NCBI GenBank assembly: GCA_036365515.1 | Contig: CM070874.1 | Span: 116,750,235-116,814,234 of the forward strand | Origin: Torymus aiolomorphi | Taxonomy: Eukaryota; Arthropoda; Insecta; Hymenoptera; Torymidae | Direction: 5' to 3' | Length of the DNA stretch: 64,000 nucleotides | In this document: positions 15,011 to 28,440 of the stretch, one piece after another | How the letters are laid out: each line of letters begins with the position of its first letter | Position numbering within the stretch: position 1 is the stretch's first letter | Notes under the pieces: model-generated | Database searches by the model: none | Seen by the model: the letters and a program-made list of their open reading frames with translations, nothing else | What the model was told of the DNA's origin: nothing | Translations under genes and position numbers: made by a program

Positions 15011-15545
15011 CACTGAGAAAAATGATGTATTAAAAATTACTATAATATTATATAGGAACGTGGGGACAAATCTCAAATACTAAAATTATTACTATATTTT
15101 ACAGTAAAAAATTGCTATGTACATAGCAATTTTTATTATGCATATATCAATTTTTCCGCTCTTAAAAAAGCGATGGCCGGATGTTGTGAAGCACTTAAAG
15201 AGTGATTTTGATTGGTCTGTAAGGAATAGGCGTGAAAATCCTCTACTTAATTCCGGTACATTTGAATTTTTTAAATTGAATTTTTATTCTGAACTATTTA
15301 AAACTAAATAATTAAATCAAATTAGAATAAAAAAGATTAATTTTGTCATGCTTTGAAAAATGATCAATTAAAATGAAATCATAATGAAAAATTATATATT
15401 CATAACCTAAAAAACAAAATAGTACGCGTGCAGCGTGTTTGGATTTTGCTAGTACTATAAAATATAATAAAAATTTTGGTATTCGAGATTTTTCCCCACG
15501 TTCCTATATATTACAGTAATTTTTAATACATCATTTTTCTCAGTG
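15011..15545. mobile_element. TA-flanked MITE with long terminal inverted repeats, CACTGAGAAAAAT ends
   Basis: The ends are CACTGAGAAAAATGATGTAT and its inverted copy. The inverted repeats run about 75 bp each (including ATATAGGAACGTGGGG) with few differences. TA lies on both sides (15009-15010, 15546-15547), which suits the Tc1/mariner superfamily. An inner hairpin, AAATTGCTATGTACATAGCA, at about 15109-15128 resembles sequence inside the element at 17363-17595. No transposase. Confidence 0.85.
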
Positions 15546-15547
15546 TA

Positions 15548-17360
15548 GAAAAAAGAAATCCCCGCGCGAGTCGTCGAGTTGACACCTTCCTATGCTAAGA
15601 AGCATTAGCAACAGCAGGAGAGAAAAATACACACTGTATAAGCAAGCCATGCTATTATAGCCTCCACGCAGGCAGCTTTCAATTGGCGGGAGCGCGAATC
15701 ATCATCAAAATTCAGCGGCAGCACCGTAAAAATCTGAATTTAAAATTCATCCGCCGTCGCCGCCTCGACTAGACGAGTTTCGCAAGCGCGCACACGACGG
15801 GAGATTCCCGCGTCCCGGTAAGTTTAATTAAATCCTCGTCATTACCATTCCGCCCGCTATCCCCTACATATACGTATACAAGTGAGCCGGCAGCAGCAGC
15901 AGCTGCGAAGACGGCTATCTCTATCGAGCAAGTCCCCTCTCTCTCGGCTTGGGGCTATCTGCTGGTAGCCGGCAGCAGACCTTATCAGAGCTACGTGCCG
16001 CCGCGGTGTGAGAGAGAGGGAGAGAAGTAAATCTTTCGACGCCACCCGCGAGCTGCTCGGTTTAGCGTCTGAAAAGTGGCGCGCGTGGGAGAGACAGAGT
16101 AGTTGCCGAAATGCGTGCTAAGGAGGGCGAATTCAGGTGTATAATGCAAATCTTAATTATTTTTTGAGGGAAATAATGCAGATCGGGGCAGTGTAGTTTT
16201 CTTTTGGAAGAAGATGAAGAATGTAATATTGGTAATGTTTGTGATTGATGTCGAGTAAATGTAAATCGAACTTTGCATTTGCACGCGGTAGGAGAAATCA
16301 AGCGAGGAAAAACTCCGTTCGTTATATTCTGGGACGTCGATGAGATTTTTACCGTTAACGCTGTATTCGTTTTAGTTTCAAAATTGATTTCCTGGTGGAA
16401 TTAGGTTACGGTGTGAATACGTTACTTGCAACGTGAATGTTTATTTGATATCTATATGAAGAAAGCTATCAACCGCGGTGCAATCGAAAATTTATATCGA
16501 ATCTAATTGAATAATAAGAAAAATGCAATAACTCGGGCTCCATTAAGTTATGACTTTAGCACCGACGACAACTTTTTCTTCATGATAAAATTTTATTTTC
16601 TTTTTTTTTCTATCGCGCGTTGAAGTAAACATTTCGCAAACAGACACAGCGAGTGATAAAAGAAAGACAAAAAGCGAGAAATGAAGACTGCGGGAAAGGC
16701 TACGCCCCTCGCGCGCAGAGCAGTAAGTTTTATCATGTTTGAGGTTATGTTCCTCATAAAGGGAGGAGAGCGGAGAAAGCGCGAGAGAGCGAGCGAGCGT
16801 CGGCCGAGGACGAACCCAGCGCGACGAGATAAAAGGCGAGGGAAAAATGAGATAAAAAGGCCAGGAGGAGAAAGGGGAAGGGCAAATGACAAAAGAGCTC
16901 GTCGCGCATGCGCGCGCAGCACCAAGTGCTATGTGTGCGGGCGGGCGGGCGCCGCCAGCTATTTCCGTTCTTTATTTTTCGAGAGATCAGCAGGTTCAAC
17001 GCGCGGGCGCGCAAAGCGAGGAAAAAGGGAGCGAGAGAGAGACACCGGGGAGAGAAATTGGAGAAAGAAGGAGAGTACACACACATACAGACGCGAGATC
17101 GATGATTAAATGCCGTGTATCTCGTTTTTGGGTCAGCGCGCTCTCGCATACACGCCTCGCGCCTGCTGCTTTTTGTTTATATTATCATACAGATTAAAAT
17201 TTCGCTCGGCGCGCGAAAATGATTTGAAATTAAAATCGAGATATATCCTCGAGGCGAACCGTAAGAAAGGCTCGATGGTGATTTTTCTTCTTTGCAAAGT
17301 ATACGCTAGTACGGATAGATATACACCTGAAAGAGTGTATACGGCTAGAAAAGAAAGTGA
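15548..17360. other. Mixed CpG-rich and AT-rich sequence; donor-like site at 15818
   Basis: CpG-rich to about 16110, with CAGCAGCAGCAGCTG near 15889. CGTCCCG|GTAAGTTT at 15811-15825 matches a + strand splice donor, but no start codon or promoter motif supports it. A further AGCA|GTAAGTTT lies near 16721. The stretch is AT-rich at 16130-16620 and purine-rich at 16750-17100. Overlapping frames on both strands (16593-17197) are R/K/E-rich, and I do not recognise them. Confidence 0.35.
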
Positions 17361-17362
17361 TA

Positions 17363-17595
17363 CACGGAGAAAAATTTTCTATTAAAAATTACTATGTTTT
17401 ATTGTAACCAGGGAACAGACTTGAATTCTTAAAAAAATTACTATGTTTTCTAGCAAAAATTGCTATGTTTCTAGTAATTTTTACTACATTTATAGCAATT
17501 TTTGCTATAAAACATAGTAATTTTTTTAAGAATTCAAGTCTGTCCCCCGGTTACAATAAAACATAGTAATTTTTAATAGAACATTTTTCTCCGTG
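17363..17595. mobile_element. TA-flanked palindromic MITE, CACGGAGAAAAAT ends
   Basis: The ends are CACGGAGAAAAATTTTCTAT and its inverted copy (reverse complement CACGGAGAAAAATGTTCTAT). Both carry TATTAAAAATTACTATG next, as in the element at 15011-15545. The arms pair over about 100 bp, including the shared GAACAGACTTGAATTC / GGACAGACTTGAATTC stretch, so the whole is nearly one hairpin. TA flanks both ends (17361-17362, 17596-17597). Confidence 0.88.
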
Positions 17596-17597
17596 TA

Positions 17598-18120
17598 ATG
17601 GAGACAAAAAATGAAAGAGAAATAATTACGCCTTTTCATTATTAATATAGTTCGTGCGCGTGGGCGCTTGAAAAACACGATTATCGACTAAAAGTTCACT
17701 TCTTAATGGACGGTGCAATTTAGCTCGCGCTCCAGCGTATGCACGGCTAAAAGGTTTTATCAATGATAACATTTGGGGAGGGAAACTGTTAAGGAAGAGA
17801 AAGAGCGAGAGGAGGTGGAATATGGAGCAATTAACTTTTTGCCCGGCAAAGTTACTGCAGTTGCGGGCGTTCTTAAAACATCATCGCTGCTCGCAGTAGT
17901 GAGATGCCGGACGATCAAGGACACACGGGCGCTTAATGTATATTATTTTCGTTGATATGTTGTTATAACTGCCACGGTTACTATTTAGCAGTAATACAGT
18001 GCAGAGAACTAGTTCTGAATTAAATTTTGTTGATGAAAGTACAAAACGAGATTATCGAGTGAGTTGGGTGCCTCTAAATAGAGGCAAATATAAAAGAAAG
18101 CTTAAATAGTCCAACGGCGA
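17598..18120. other. Non-coding, no gene recognised
   Basis: Mixed sequence with a purine-rich patch (17780-17825). No domain or RNA recognised. Confidence 0.5.
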
Positions 18121-19000
18121 CGTCGACGACCACGACGACTTCATAAAACGGAAGTATCAAGATCATATTATGCCCTCTCTCTTGTACAGGCAGCGAGGGA
18201 ACCCATTAAATTTCATCAGATGCGTTGATTGCCGGAGCAAACAGGCCGCCATCATCGCGAAACGAACGCGGGCAAAAAACACAGCCCACGAAAGTTCAGA
18301 AACCAGCCGCGTGTAATTATACCAACTCGAACTCTCGTTCGCGCGCGAGTGTAGGTTACCGACGAGACCGCATCTCTTCTCTCTCTCTCTCTCTCTCTCT
18401 CGTTCGCCCGTCGTCGCGGGGGCCTCGATCCAGGAACAAAACGATGTTATCGCGGCCACTCGGCCAACTATACGAAACTCTATACCTACGCTGCCGCTGC
18501 TGGCCGTATATATACAATATTATACACCTATACCACGCGAGAGAGGCGCGCGCGTGGTACAATGACCGCCGATAAATTGCCTGTTAAGAATCGGGAGAGA
18601 GGGAGAGAGGGATTATCGCATTATCGTCGAGCTTGAGCGACGGTGGCCGCCTCCGCTTTTCCATGCAAATTTTCCGGAGCAAAGCCGCGGATAGGGAGGC
18701 GACGAGAGGCAGCGGATTTTACGTGTTTACCAGCGTGTCGAGGAGGCGCGCCGCGTGCGGTTCGTGACGCGTCGGGTTCTGGGTGAATTTGAGTGTTCGC
18801 AGCAGTGGTGGAGAGTGTATAATGTGATGTGTGGGTGAAAAAATTGATATGGCGTCGGTATTAAGGTATAGTGAGGTGAAGTATCTGAGTTGGTGATCTT
18901 TAGAAGATCAGATATGAGATTTAATTATATATGTGACTATGTACTTAGCAGAAATATCAAATTATAAATATATATACTCGTGCAGTGAATGTTTATTTGG
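18121..19000. promoter_or_regulatory. CpG-rich island with skew switch (18.5 kb)
   Basis: Contains a C/T-rich patch with (TC)n at 18376-18400 and CpG-rich DNA to about 18780. The + strand is then G/T-rich (about 18760-18900). Frames are arginine/serine-rich on both strands. No supported gene start. Confidence 0.3.
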
Positions 19001-19420
19001 GAAGCTGTCGTGTTTTATGCGGATGAATTCAAAATAACTACATCAACATAATATGTCACAGATTTAATACGCGAAAGTCCGGATTACATTACTCGAGCAC
19101 AAATAATCCAGGTTTACATAAGACAACTGAAATTGGTTCACGAAAAACGTACTGCATCTACAAGAATACATCACAATGCTATACAGAAATCATAAATCAC
19201 GGCCCCCTATTTCTCCACCCCGGCCGAGACTATAATACCGTAAATCAAAATCGCTCATACACGTAGCGCGAACCCTTAAATCATCGCATTCCTCAAAAGT
19301 CACGCGCGCGCGTGAACTAATTACTCCCAACGCACTACATTCGCGAGAAAAAAACCCTCGCCACGTAAAATTTTGAAAGACGTGTATTCCGGTCACACCG
19401 TTTCACCGGGAGGTTCAGAT
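19001..19420. other. C/A-rich left flank of the 20-kb island
   Basis: The + strand is C/A-rich from about 19080 to 19400. No gene recognised. Confidence 0.5.
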
Positions 19421-21069
19421 TCTCTCCACCTTTGGGCAATCCGTGCGCGTCGGTTGCCATAAATCGGCTCTATCCCGAGCGAAATTCACGAACGCGGTCG
19501 CGTTTTTCTTTCTATCCCCGCGCTCTCTTTAAAATAAAAAGAAGGAACGCCGAGATCCTCAAACGCGGCCGCGCGCCGATCAATCACGCGACTTGTCGAA
19601 CCTGCGCAGCGGCGCCACGCCCGAGAGTAAACGCCGCTACGATAGTATAGAGGGCACGTCGGAAATTTCGCGTTTGACTCCCACAAGTTTTCGGATTAAC
19701 GAACTTTGTTTTCCAACTCGTATTTTTTTTTCTCCCTCGCCAAAGCGAGCGTCAAAGAGTGCGTTTCGCGTACATATTTATGAGCTTCATAAACATCGGC
19801 CCTTGTTTTGTACGCGCGTGTGTGTATATACAAGCGCTTCAAGGATTTTTCACGGGTAATGGGTATATGTGTATATGCGTTGGAACTTGTAATTGGCAGC
19901 GATACGTCGTGCGAGCGCGATTTTTGCCTCGTTTCGTAACGTTATTACGTCTGTTTCTGCTGCAAACGCGACCGCTAACGGAACGACTATTAAAAATGTA
20001 TCAATATACTCCCTCTCTCTCTGTATCGAAGTCAATGAGAACTCGCCCGACTCGTTAGCGCGCGAATCCCGGACTGTATATAATATATATATGCAGTCCC
20101 AAACCCTAAGAAGGCAGCGAGCTCGCGAGTCTGCGAAATATGCGGTCATAAACATCGACGGTGATAAGCGCGCGAGGGTCACACACACACACGGACAATC
20201 ACACAAATATACGCAGCGCTAAAACAAAGAGCGAGATATATGTTCATTCAGGTCTGGAACGAGCGGCTGCGTGAGATAACGCGACGCGCGCGCGTTTATA
20301 TATTGTCCGCGGCCGATCGCCTTATTTATGGCGGATTGTTAAATTTTATTCCCGGGAATCGCGCCTCGGCGGGCGCACGTCACACGCCGCCGGCGGGGCT
20401 ATAAGCTTTATCGAAGCGATTATAAGAGCGCGCGGGAAATGGGATTTTGAGTAGTATAGAATTTTCTTTCCCAGCATTAACGATGCGATTTTCGCTGTAG
20501 TAGCGAGGCTCGCAATGAGAGTCCGAAAACGAAGAAGAAAGAAGAAAGGGAGAAAAGCGAGAGTTCAAACTGTGTGGGAGAGTACAGACCGGCGAAGAGA
20601 AGAGAACAAAAACGCGCGAAAGGAGGAAACAGAATAGGAACAGGAGACCTGAGCGTGCTGCGAGCAAGTAAAAAGCCCGCGCGAAGGAGGAGAGAGAAAC
20701 ACTAGCGTGACGACGACGAGAGGCGCATTTATACACGCAGACTCACACGTGTGTGTATATATAAGACTTCGGTGGCGTCGCCGCTTCTCTCTCGACTATA
20801 TAGTGTATAAGTCGCGAGCGCGAGGCTTGAGCCGCAGAGACTCGACGCGCGACTTCGACTTCAAAGCCCTACACACGCCATCGCGAAGTACAAGGAGGAA
20901 CGGGGAGACCGCGAAGTCTTTGAAGCGAAAAAAATCACCGAGCGCACGTGATATTATCCGTCGAGGTTGTTAACACTTTCGTCTTGCCGGTGTGTACTTC
21001 GATGGAATAAAGGGTGACGAAGTTTCCGGCGAAGCGAGAGGTTTTTTCGTTATTGGAAAAAAAGGAGGC
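19421..21069. promoter_or_regulatory. Broad CpG-rich region with skew switch (20 kb)
   Basis: CpG-rich throughout, including a short CA run at about 20180-20192. TATATATAAG at about 20755-20764 is TATA-like and is followed by C/T-rich then G-rich sequence. The right end (about 20965-21069) is G/T-rich. Many overlapping frames exist on both strands. None has a recognisable motif. Confidence 0.3.
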
Positions 21070-21071
21070 GA

Positions 21072-21484
21072 CACTGATAGAAAGAAATATTTGAGCCAAA
21101 TTCCTGTGACTTAACAGTTAATACACGAAACTAAAATTATTGAAAATAAATTGGTCTTACAAATAAATAAATAAGAATTAATAGTATTCTCAAAGTTTTA
21201 ATAATGATACTAACATTATCAGTATTTATAATACTTTTTTGATGTTTTAAATTGTTTAATACGAAATAATAACTATTGACTGGATATGCAAATTAAACGT
21301 TAAATAAAATATTGACAAACGATGAAAAGTTCATAAAATGTTTTATAAACAGTTGAAGTTTTATGACTTAATTCAATTTGACTTACTTATTAATAACATC
21401 ATCATATTTCTAATAATTTTAGTTTCGTGTATTAACTGCAGTTAAGTCACAGGAATTTGGCTCAAATATTTCTTTCTGTCAGTG
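21072..21484. mobile_element. MITE with CACTGATAGAAAG ends and about 66-bp inverted repeats
   Basis: The ends are CACTGATAGAAAGAAATATT and its inverted copy (reverse complement CACTGACAGAAAGAAATATT). The pairing continues through GAGCCAAATTCCTGTGACTT and AATACACGAAACTAAAATTA. Both sides are flanked by GA (21070-21071, 21485-21486) rather than TA, so the target duplication is uncertain. The interior is AT-rich and has no coding frame. Confidence 0.85.
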
Positions 21485-21487
21485 GAA

Positions 21488-21537
21488 AGATGGTGGGGGT
21501 ATATCGTTATGATGTAAGCGGGAATGAATTTTTATGG

Positions 21538-21611
<74 letters not shown>

Positions 21612-21674
21612 TATATACACACTTCCATAAAAATTCATTCCCGCTTACATCATAACGATATACCCCCACCATCT
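21488..21674. repeat. Perfect inverted duplication (57 bp or more) flanking a (GT)n tract
   Basis: The left arm runs from 21488 (AGATGGTGGGGGTATATCGT...) to about 21544. The right arm (about 21618-21674) is its exact reverse complement, with no mismatch that I can find. (GT)n at about 21540-21607 and TATATTATATA separate the arms. It begins three bases after the MITE ending at 21484. Confidence 0.95.
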
Positions 21675-21686
21675 ATATATATATAC

Positions 21687-23450
<1,764 letters not shown>

Positions 23451-24615
23451 ATTAATGCAGAGAATGTTAAAAGGCCGCTCGAAAGAACTCTAATTTCATT
23501 TGCAGAAGTACTTAAACAGAATGAAAAATATCAAACAAAAGAATGGGTTAAGAAACGAGTTGAAGAAGTAAGAAAAAGCTTAATTCAAAAGTGCCGAGAA
23601 TTTAATAATAAATTCCGTAATGCTTCATTTCCCCGTAGTCACTTGCCCAATGAAATTTCCGTGAATCTTTTGTGGCGATTAAAGGGCGCAGATATATACT
23701 CGACTCGGTGGAAAAAAGTTTGCTAAATAAAAATAAAAGAGTTGTAATTCATTAAAGCGTCGAGTATTTCGCATTATTTTAAAATTAAAATTTTACAACG
23801 TCATGCTCTTATATAAACAATCCGTAAAAATTTTATAACATCCACTTTTAATACAGAAATGTATAAGCCGTACCATAAATAAAGAAAATCTTCCCTCTCT
23901 ATCATTATTCATTTATTTACCACCCACTGCTAATGCATTTTTCTCACTCGGCAGGAAAAAAAAATCCCAATCCAACCGCGTCTCGCCATTCCCTCCCAGC
24001 CGCCTATAATCCCCCTCTCGCGCACACTATATACCACAACGAGACAATTACCAGACGCGCGCGCGCGCGATCCAGATAGCATCGCACTCTCTCTCCCTCC
24101 TCCCATTATTCTATAAGCCTAAACTACGCGCGCGCGAAAAAAAAGAGAGCAAATCCATTCATCTGCAATAATCGAGCGCCGCCGCCGCCGCCGCCTTAAA
24201 AGGAGTCGTACACGCGCTAGATCCAGTATCTCGCACTTGCACGACCGAGAGAGGAGGGAGCCGAGGCATTTGGCGGAGCGGAATCGCCGCTCAGGTGCAG
24301 CAAGCGAGAGCCGCGCGCGCGCGGCGGCCTACATTCGTCGTCCGCGCGCGGCGGTATTTATATCACGCGGAAATCGCACCCCCTTTGTAGCGCGCGCACA
24401 GCGACAGCAGCAGCGCTCGCGTATATGCGTGGCTTTTTGCGCACGCCAGGAGGTTTTTCTTTTTTTTTTTTTAGTCGAGTTGTCGTACCCCAGAATTGAT
24501 TTTTTACGGAATAAGCGATGCGCTTTTTGTTTTCCGCGTGTCTTTCCGAAAACGCGTCCGACTGATTGTCGACAATGGGTATATAGAGTGGGGAAATCGA
24601 TGAGTTTGAAAGTTT
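23451..24615. other. AT-rich, then C-rich, then CpG-rich non-coding sequence
   Basis: AT-rich to about 23890, then C/A-rich (23890-24060). CGCGCGCGCGCG follows at about 24057 and (GCC)n at about 24178-24195. A 165-codon frame (24237-24734) runs on into the palindromic transposon, so it is not a gene as it stands. Confidence 0.45.
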
Positions 24616-24619
24616 TTAA

Positions 24620-25590
24620 GGACGTTCTCCGGGTCGAAACAGCAATTTTAGTTTTTATATTTTTATATAATGTTTTATTAATTGATAATCCAAGAGTAAG
24701 TACAGGTAACAAATATATACTTGAAAGAACATAAGACAATTTTTTTCAGACAAATTCAGGCAATAGTCACTACACTGAGAGAAGAATATTGTTATAGTTA
24801 ACATATTTATCTATTTGATTAGAATTGCAATATTGTAACTGTTACAATCAATATTGTAACTGTTACAATATCTTATATTTGAATAGGGAAGATTTTGACG
24901 GTTAAACCCAATATAGTAACTGTTACAATATCAATGTTTACCAGTAACATATGGTATATTAACTGTTACAATGCCTATATTTGGTCATATTTAAACATAC
25001 GCATGTTAACAGCTACAATGCCATGTTAACAGTAAACAAATCCTTCTCTCAGTGTATGCTATTGTTACAATTAAAGACAAAAACTTCAATAAGTTCTTTA
25101 AATTTTTTTATTTTTTATCCGATCTTAACGAAATAAAGCTTATTTTGTTCGTTAAGAAATTTCAGGGGGAGTATCGATGGGAAAATTTATGATACGAATT
25201 ACCAGTACGGCGCAATATCAATTTGTTTAAGAAAAGCAAATCAAGTTTTCATCAAAACTTTCTTAAACAAATTGATATTGCGCCGTACTGGTAATTCGTA
25301 TCATAAATTTTCCCATCGATACTCCCCCTGAAATTTCTTAACGAACAAAATAAGCTTTATTTCGTTAAGATCAGATAAAAAATAAAAAAATTTAAAGAAC
25401 TTATTGAACTTTTTGTCTTTAATTGTAACAATAGCATAGTGACTATTGCCTGAATTTGGCTGAAAAAAACTGTCTTATGTTCTTTCAAGTATATATTTGT
25501 TACATGTACTTACTCTTGGATTATCAAATTAATAAAACATTATTTAAAAATATAAAAACTAAAATTGCTGTTTCGATCCGGAGAACGTCT
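24620..25590. mobile_element. TTAA-flanked palindromic transposon (foldback), interrupted by a MITE
   Basis: The left end GGACGTTCTCCGGGTCGAAA and the right end (reverse complement AGACGTTCTCCGGATCGAAA) are each bordered by TTAA (24616-24619, 25591-25594). The arms pair along nearly their whole length of about 350 bp each, once the insert at 24773-25054 is removed. The centre lies near 25245, between two copies of ATTTGTTTAAGAAA-like sequence. Only scattered mismatches separate the arms. No transposase frame is present. Known TTAA inserters are piggyBac and Kolobok, and I cannot choose between them. Confidence 0.85.
24773..25054. mobile_element. TA-flanked MITE nested in the left palindrome arm, CACTGAGAGAAG ends
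   Basis: The ends are CACTGAGAGAAGAATATTG and an inverted copy (reverse complement CACTGAGAGAAGGATTTG), with TA on each side (24771-24772, 25055-25056). The uninterrupted right arm of the host palindrome reads CAATAGCATAGTGACTATTG at about 25428-25447. That is the reverse complement of the joined flanks with a single TA, so it preserves the empty site. Inside, TAACTGTTACAAT recurs four times (about 24837, 24856, 24917 and 24960), with variants. Confidence 0.92.
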
Positions 25591-25594
25591 TTAA

Positions 25595-26760
25595 ATGGCT
25601 CGTTAATTAACGGAGCAAATAGGTAGGTCTCTGTTTTTAGTGCCTTCCCGACGACTTGATCGCGATATTTTATTTATTTTCGACTGCTCGACGCCCTCAA
25701 TGGCTTCGTTATCGTCGGAGCTAATTAAGTGTCGAGACTCTCTTTTGAAAATGATGCATAATATATACACACTGCACTCTAAGTACACGATTTCGAGCGG
25801 AAAATTTCCCAATGACTGCTATTACAGTGTGTAACTTATCGCTGTGAGCTTACACGACTAAACGCTGCCTCTCGCAAATTAATTTATCTTTCCAAACTCG
25901 AACGTACAACAAAAAACGCACGTGTTACACTGGAACAGCAGCAGCAGCATAGAAAAAAAACACCGTACTCTAAAGAATTTATCTTTCTCCGAGCCGAGAA
26001 AAAGCATTTAGCTCACTCCAGAGCGCATTTTCAGCTCTCGATACAGTTTATCGGCGTCGTTTCGTAATGCGCTCTTATATAGACGCGTGGCAAACAACGC
26101 CATTGTCGTCGTCTTGCGGCCATTCATTCCTTCCTTTCGGCTGAGAATTCGCATACTTTATTTCTGCGAGACATTCTCAGGCGGGAGGGGAAAAAACTGT
26201 CCGTTTCGGGGGGGCTTTGTTCGCAGAGCTTTTTTCGCTCTCGCTCTTGTTCTTATATTGGCCGAAAGCGCCGCGCGCCTTGTGAAATATATCGACGCGC
26301 TATTTTTAAAAGCGAGATTTCGCTGTAGTGGAACTTTTAAGTATTATTTTTTGCGAAATTGTCGTTGTTTATTTTTCGCGTTCGGAAAGAGAATTTCTTT
26401 TATTTCGTTATATGAAATATACCATGCACCGGTGTATTTTTATTGGGATTATTGTTATGAGCATATATAATATTTTGATCGATTTACAGCTGACTGACGA
26501 AATTCAATATACTTTTCACGGGTACTGCCGTTGGTATAATTTATACTCTCTTTCTTTTTTTTTTTGATAAACTATATTACCCTCGTAAAAATAACGCATG
26601 AAAAACTGCATAATCCATTTTCCAATTCTGAATCCACTGTTGTCTTCAAACCCAGCAAACAAATAAACGCCAAAATCGTTCTACAAAACCACTCGAACGC
26701 TCGACCTTAAACGCGAAAAGAAATAAAAAAGGAAGAAACAGGACACGCAGGCGTATATAT
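25595..26760. other. Non-coding, no gene recognised
   Basis: Mixed sequence with CAGCAGCAGCAGCA near 25935. A 127-codon frame (26087-26470) is rich in F, R and L and has no motif I know. C/A-rich from about 26575. Confidence 0.45.
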
Positions 26761-27600
26761 GCGAAGGAAAAACGCCGCCCGTCCGTTAGTCTCGGCTCAC
26801 CGAATTCCCTCCAAAACGCCGCAGCTCGTATATATTACACGCAGTCGAGAGCCTCGCGCGCGCAGTGTGTAATGAGAGCGGCGCGCGCTACGAGGCGGAC
26901 AGCTCGCGCCGCAGCTTCGAGATAAGAGGTCGATGTTTACGAACGACGAGAAAACCGTTGAAACGCGTCTATGTACGGCTGCGAGCGCTCGGTATGTGTG
27001 TGAGAGGAATACGAGGACTCGTAAAAACTTTGCTCGCGCTGTACACGTTCCTTTTTTTTTTTATAGCCACGTTCGTTCGCGTATATAATAAATTTTCTTT
27101 TCTCGCTCCGAGTTTATACATCGCCGTTGCCTTCTTTGGCAGACTCGCCACCCTTGGAATACGTATTATATACGTACAGGCGACACACGACTGTCTCAAT
27201 AGTGGACCTGAAGCTTTTTGGGTTTGTGAAATATGTGTACATGCAGGTTCCGTTCACTCGATTGCTATATATTTATGTTGCAAATGCGCACTTGAAATTG
27301 AAATTTGTAAAAACTCGTCTAAAATGACGTACCGGGAAACGCGACAGACGCATTGATCTAGTTTCAGCGAATATACTTCGGAAAACGCGCGTGTAACACT
27401 GCGCCAGGACAATAGAAACGTCAAGGAAACGGCGGCGGACAGATACAAATGTATATACGGCGCGCGGGCCGTGTATCTGCAGCTGTAAAGGGATTTGAAT
27501 GGCGTTTTACTGCAACGACTAAGGCACCGTGTGCTCGCAGGATTGTTACTTAGGTTCATGATTTATTAGCCATTTAAAACAATACATCGGGACAAAACGC
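26761..27600. promoter_or_regulatory. CpG-rich island (26.9 kb), weak skew
   Basis: The CpG-rich core (about 26770-27050) has a C/A-rich left side. A 163-codon + frame (26865-27356) contains hydrophobic stretches and several cysteines, but its middle overlaps a minus frame and I recognise no family. I treat it as non-coding. Confidence 0.25.
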
Positions 27601-28440
27601 GCTCGCGCACACTCTACATAGGCACGCGAAACAAATATGATTTTAATTCCAGCTAGTTCATGCGCGGTCTAAGTTATTATATCCACATCCCTAGCTTCGA
27701 ATCATACGACCTTTTGTCTCCAGCTACTAAAAACCCAGCTCCCGATCCACACATACACACATACACATACAACATAAAGCCGGCCCCTGCATGCAACTTC
27801 CCAATCAAAAAATTTTTCACCGCGCAAGCCAGCGCATACGGATATATATAACCTCGACTATAGGAGAGAGAGCAGAAAAAAAATCGAAGCAAAACGTATA
27901 ATAAAAAGGATGACACCGCCTCGCTGTTTCCTACGATTCGTCGCGCTCGTGTTTTTGTGCGCGCGCGCGCGCGCGGCTCTCATCTCCGCTGCTGCGCGCC
28001 TTTTATTCCCGGGCGTCACGCGTGCGCGGCTTACTGTGCCGACGCCGCAGCAGCAGCGCGGCATAGCACCGCGGAGAGAATATTTGCGGTTGTCCTCAGC
28101 GCCCACGATTGTGTGTACGCGCAAGCGCGGGAACCGCTGCCGCTGCTGCTGGCTTCCTTGGGGTGTAAAAAAAGCAAGGATATATGGGCGAAAAGTGTGA
28201 TGATCGAGCGCGCCGTGTGCATGGCTGTTTGGTTCAAGGGATACTGTGGCGCGCTTTTTTGGAGGGATATCGTGGGGGTTGATTCGTGGGTATACCTTTT
28301 GATTAGTACAATTTCCAATTTGACGATTGTTTTTCCGTTTATTTGAAATCTATTGTAATGTTAATTGAAAGAAGATAGCGAGTCTTTTTGAAATTGGATA
28401 ATAATATTTCGAAAAACAATAAAAAATGTGGCATGTTTTT
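27601..28440. promoter_or_regulatory. CpG-rich island with strong skew switch (28.0 kb)
   Basis: The left flank (about 27600-27800) is C/A-rich. The centre holds an alternating CG run (27959-27975) and CAGCAGCAGCG near 28047. The right flank (about 28150-28320) is strongly G/T-rich (TTCCTTGGGGTGTAAAA, GGAGGGATATCGTGGGGG). Frames on both strands are alanine/arginine-rich and mirror each other. Confidence 0.35.

Noticed and set aside
24237..24734. 165-codon open frame
   Set aside because: It crosses from CpG-rich sequence into the left arm of the TTAA palindrome, has no recognisable domain, and a 136-codon minus frame overlaps it.
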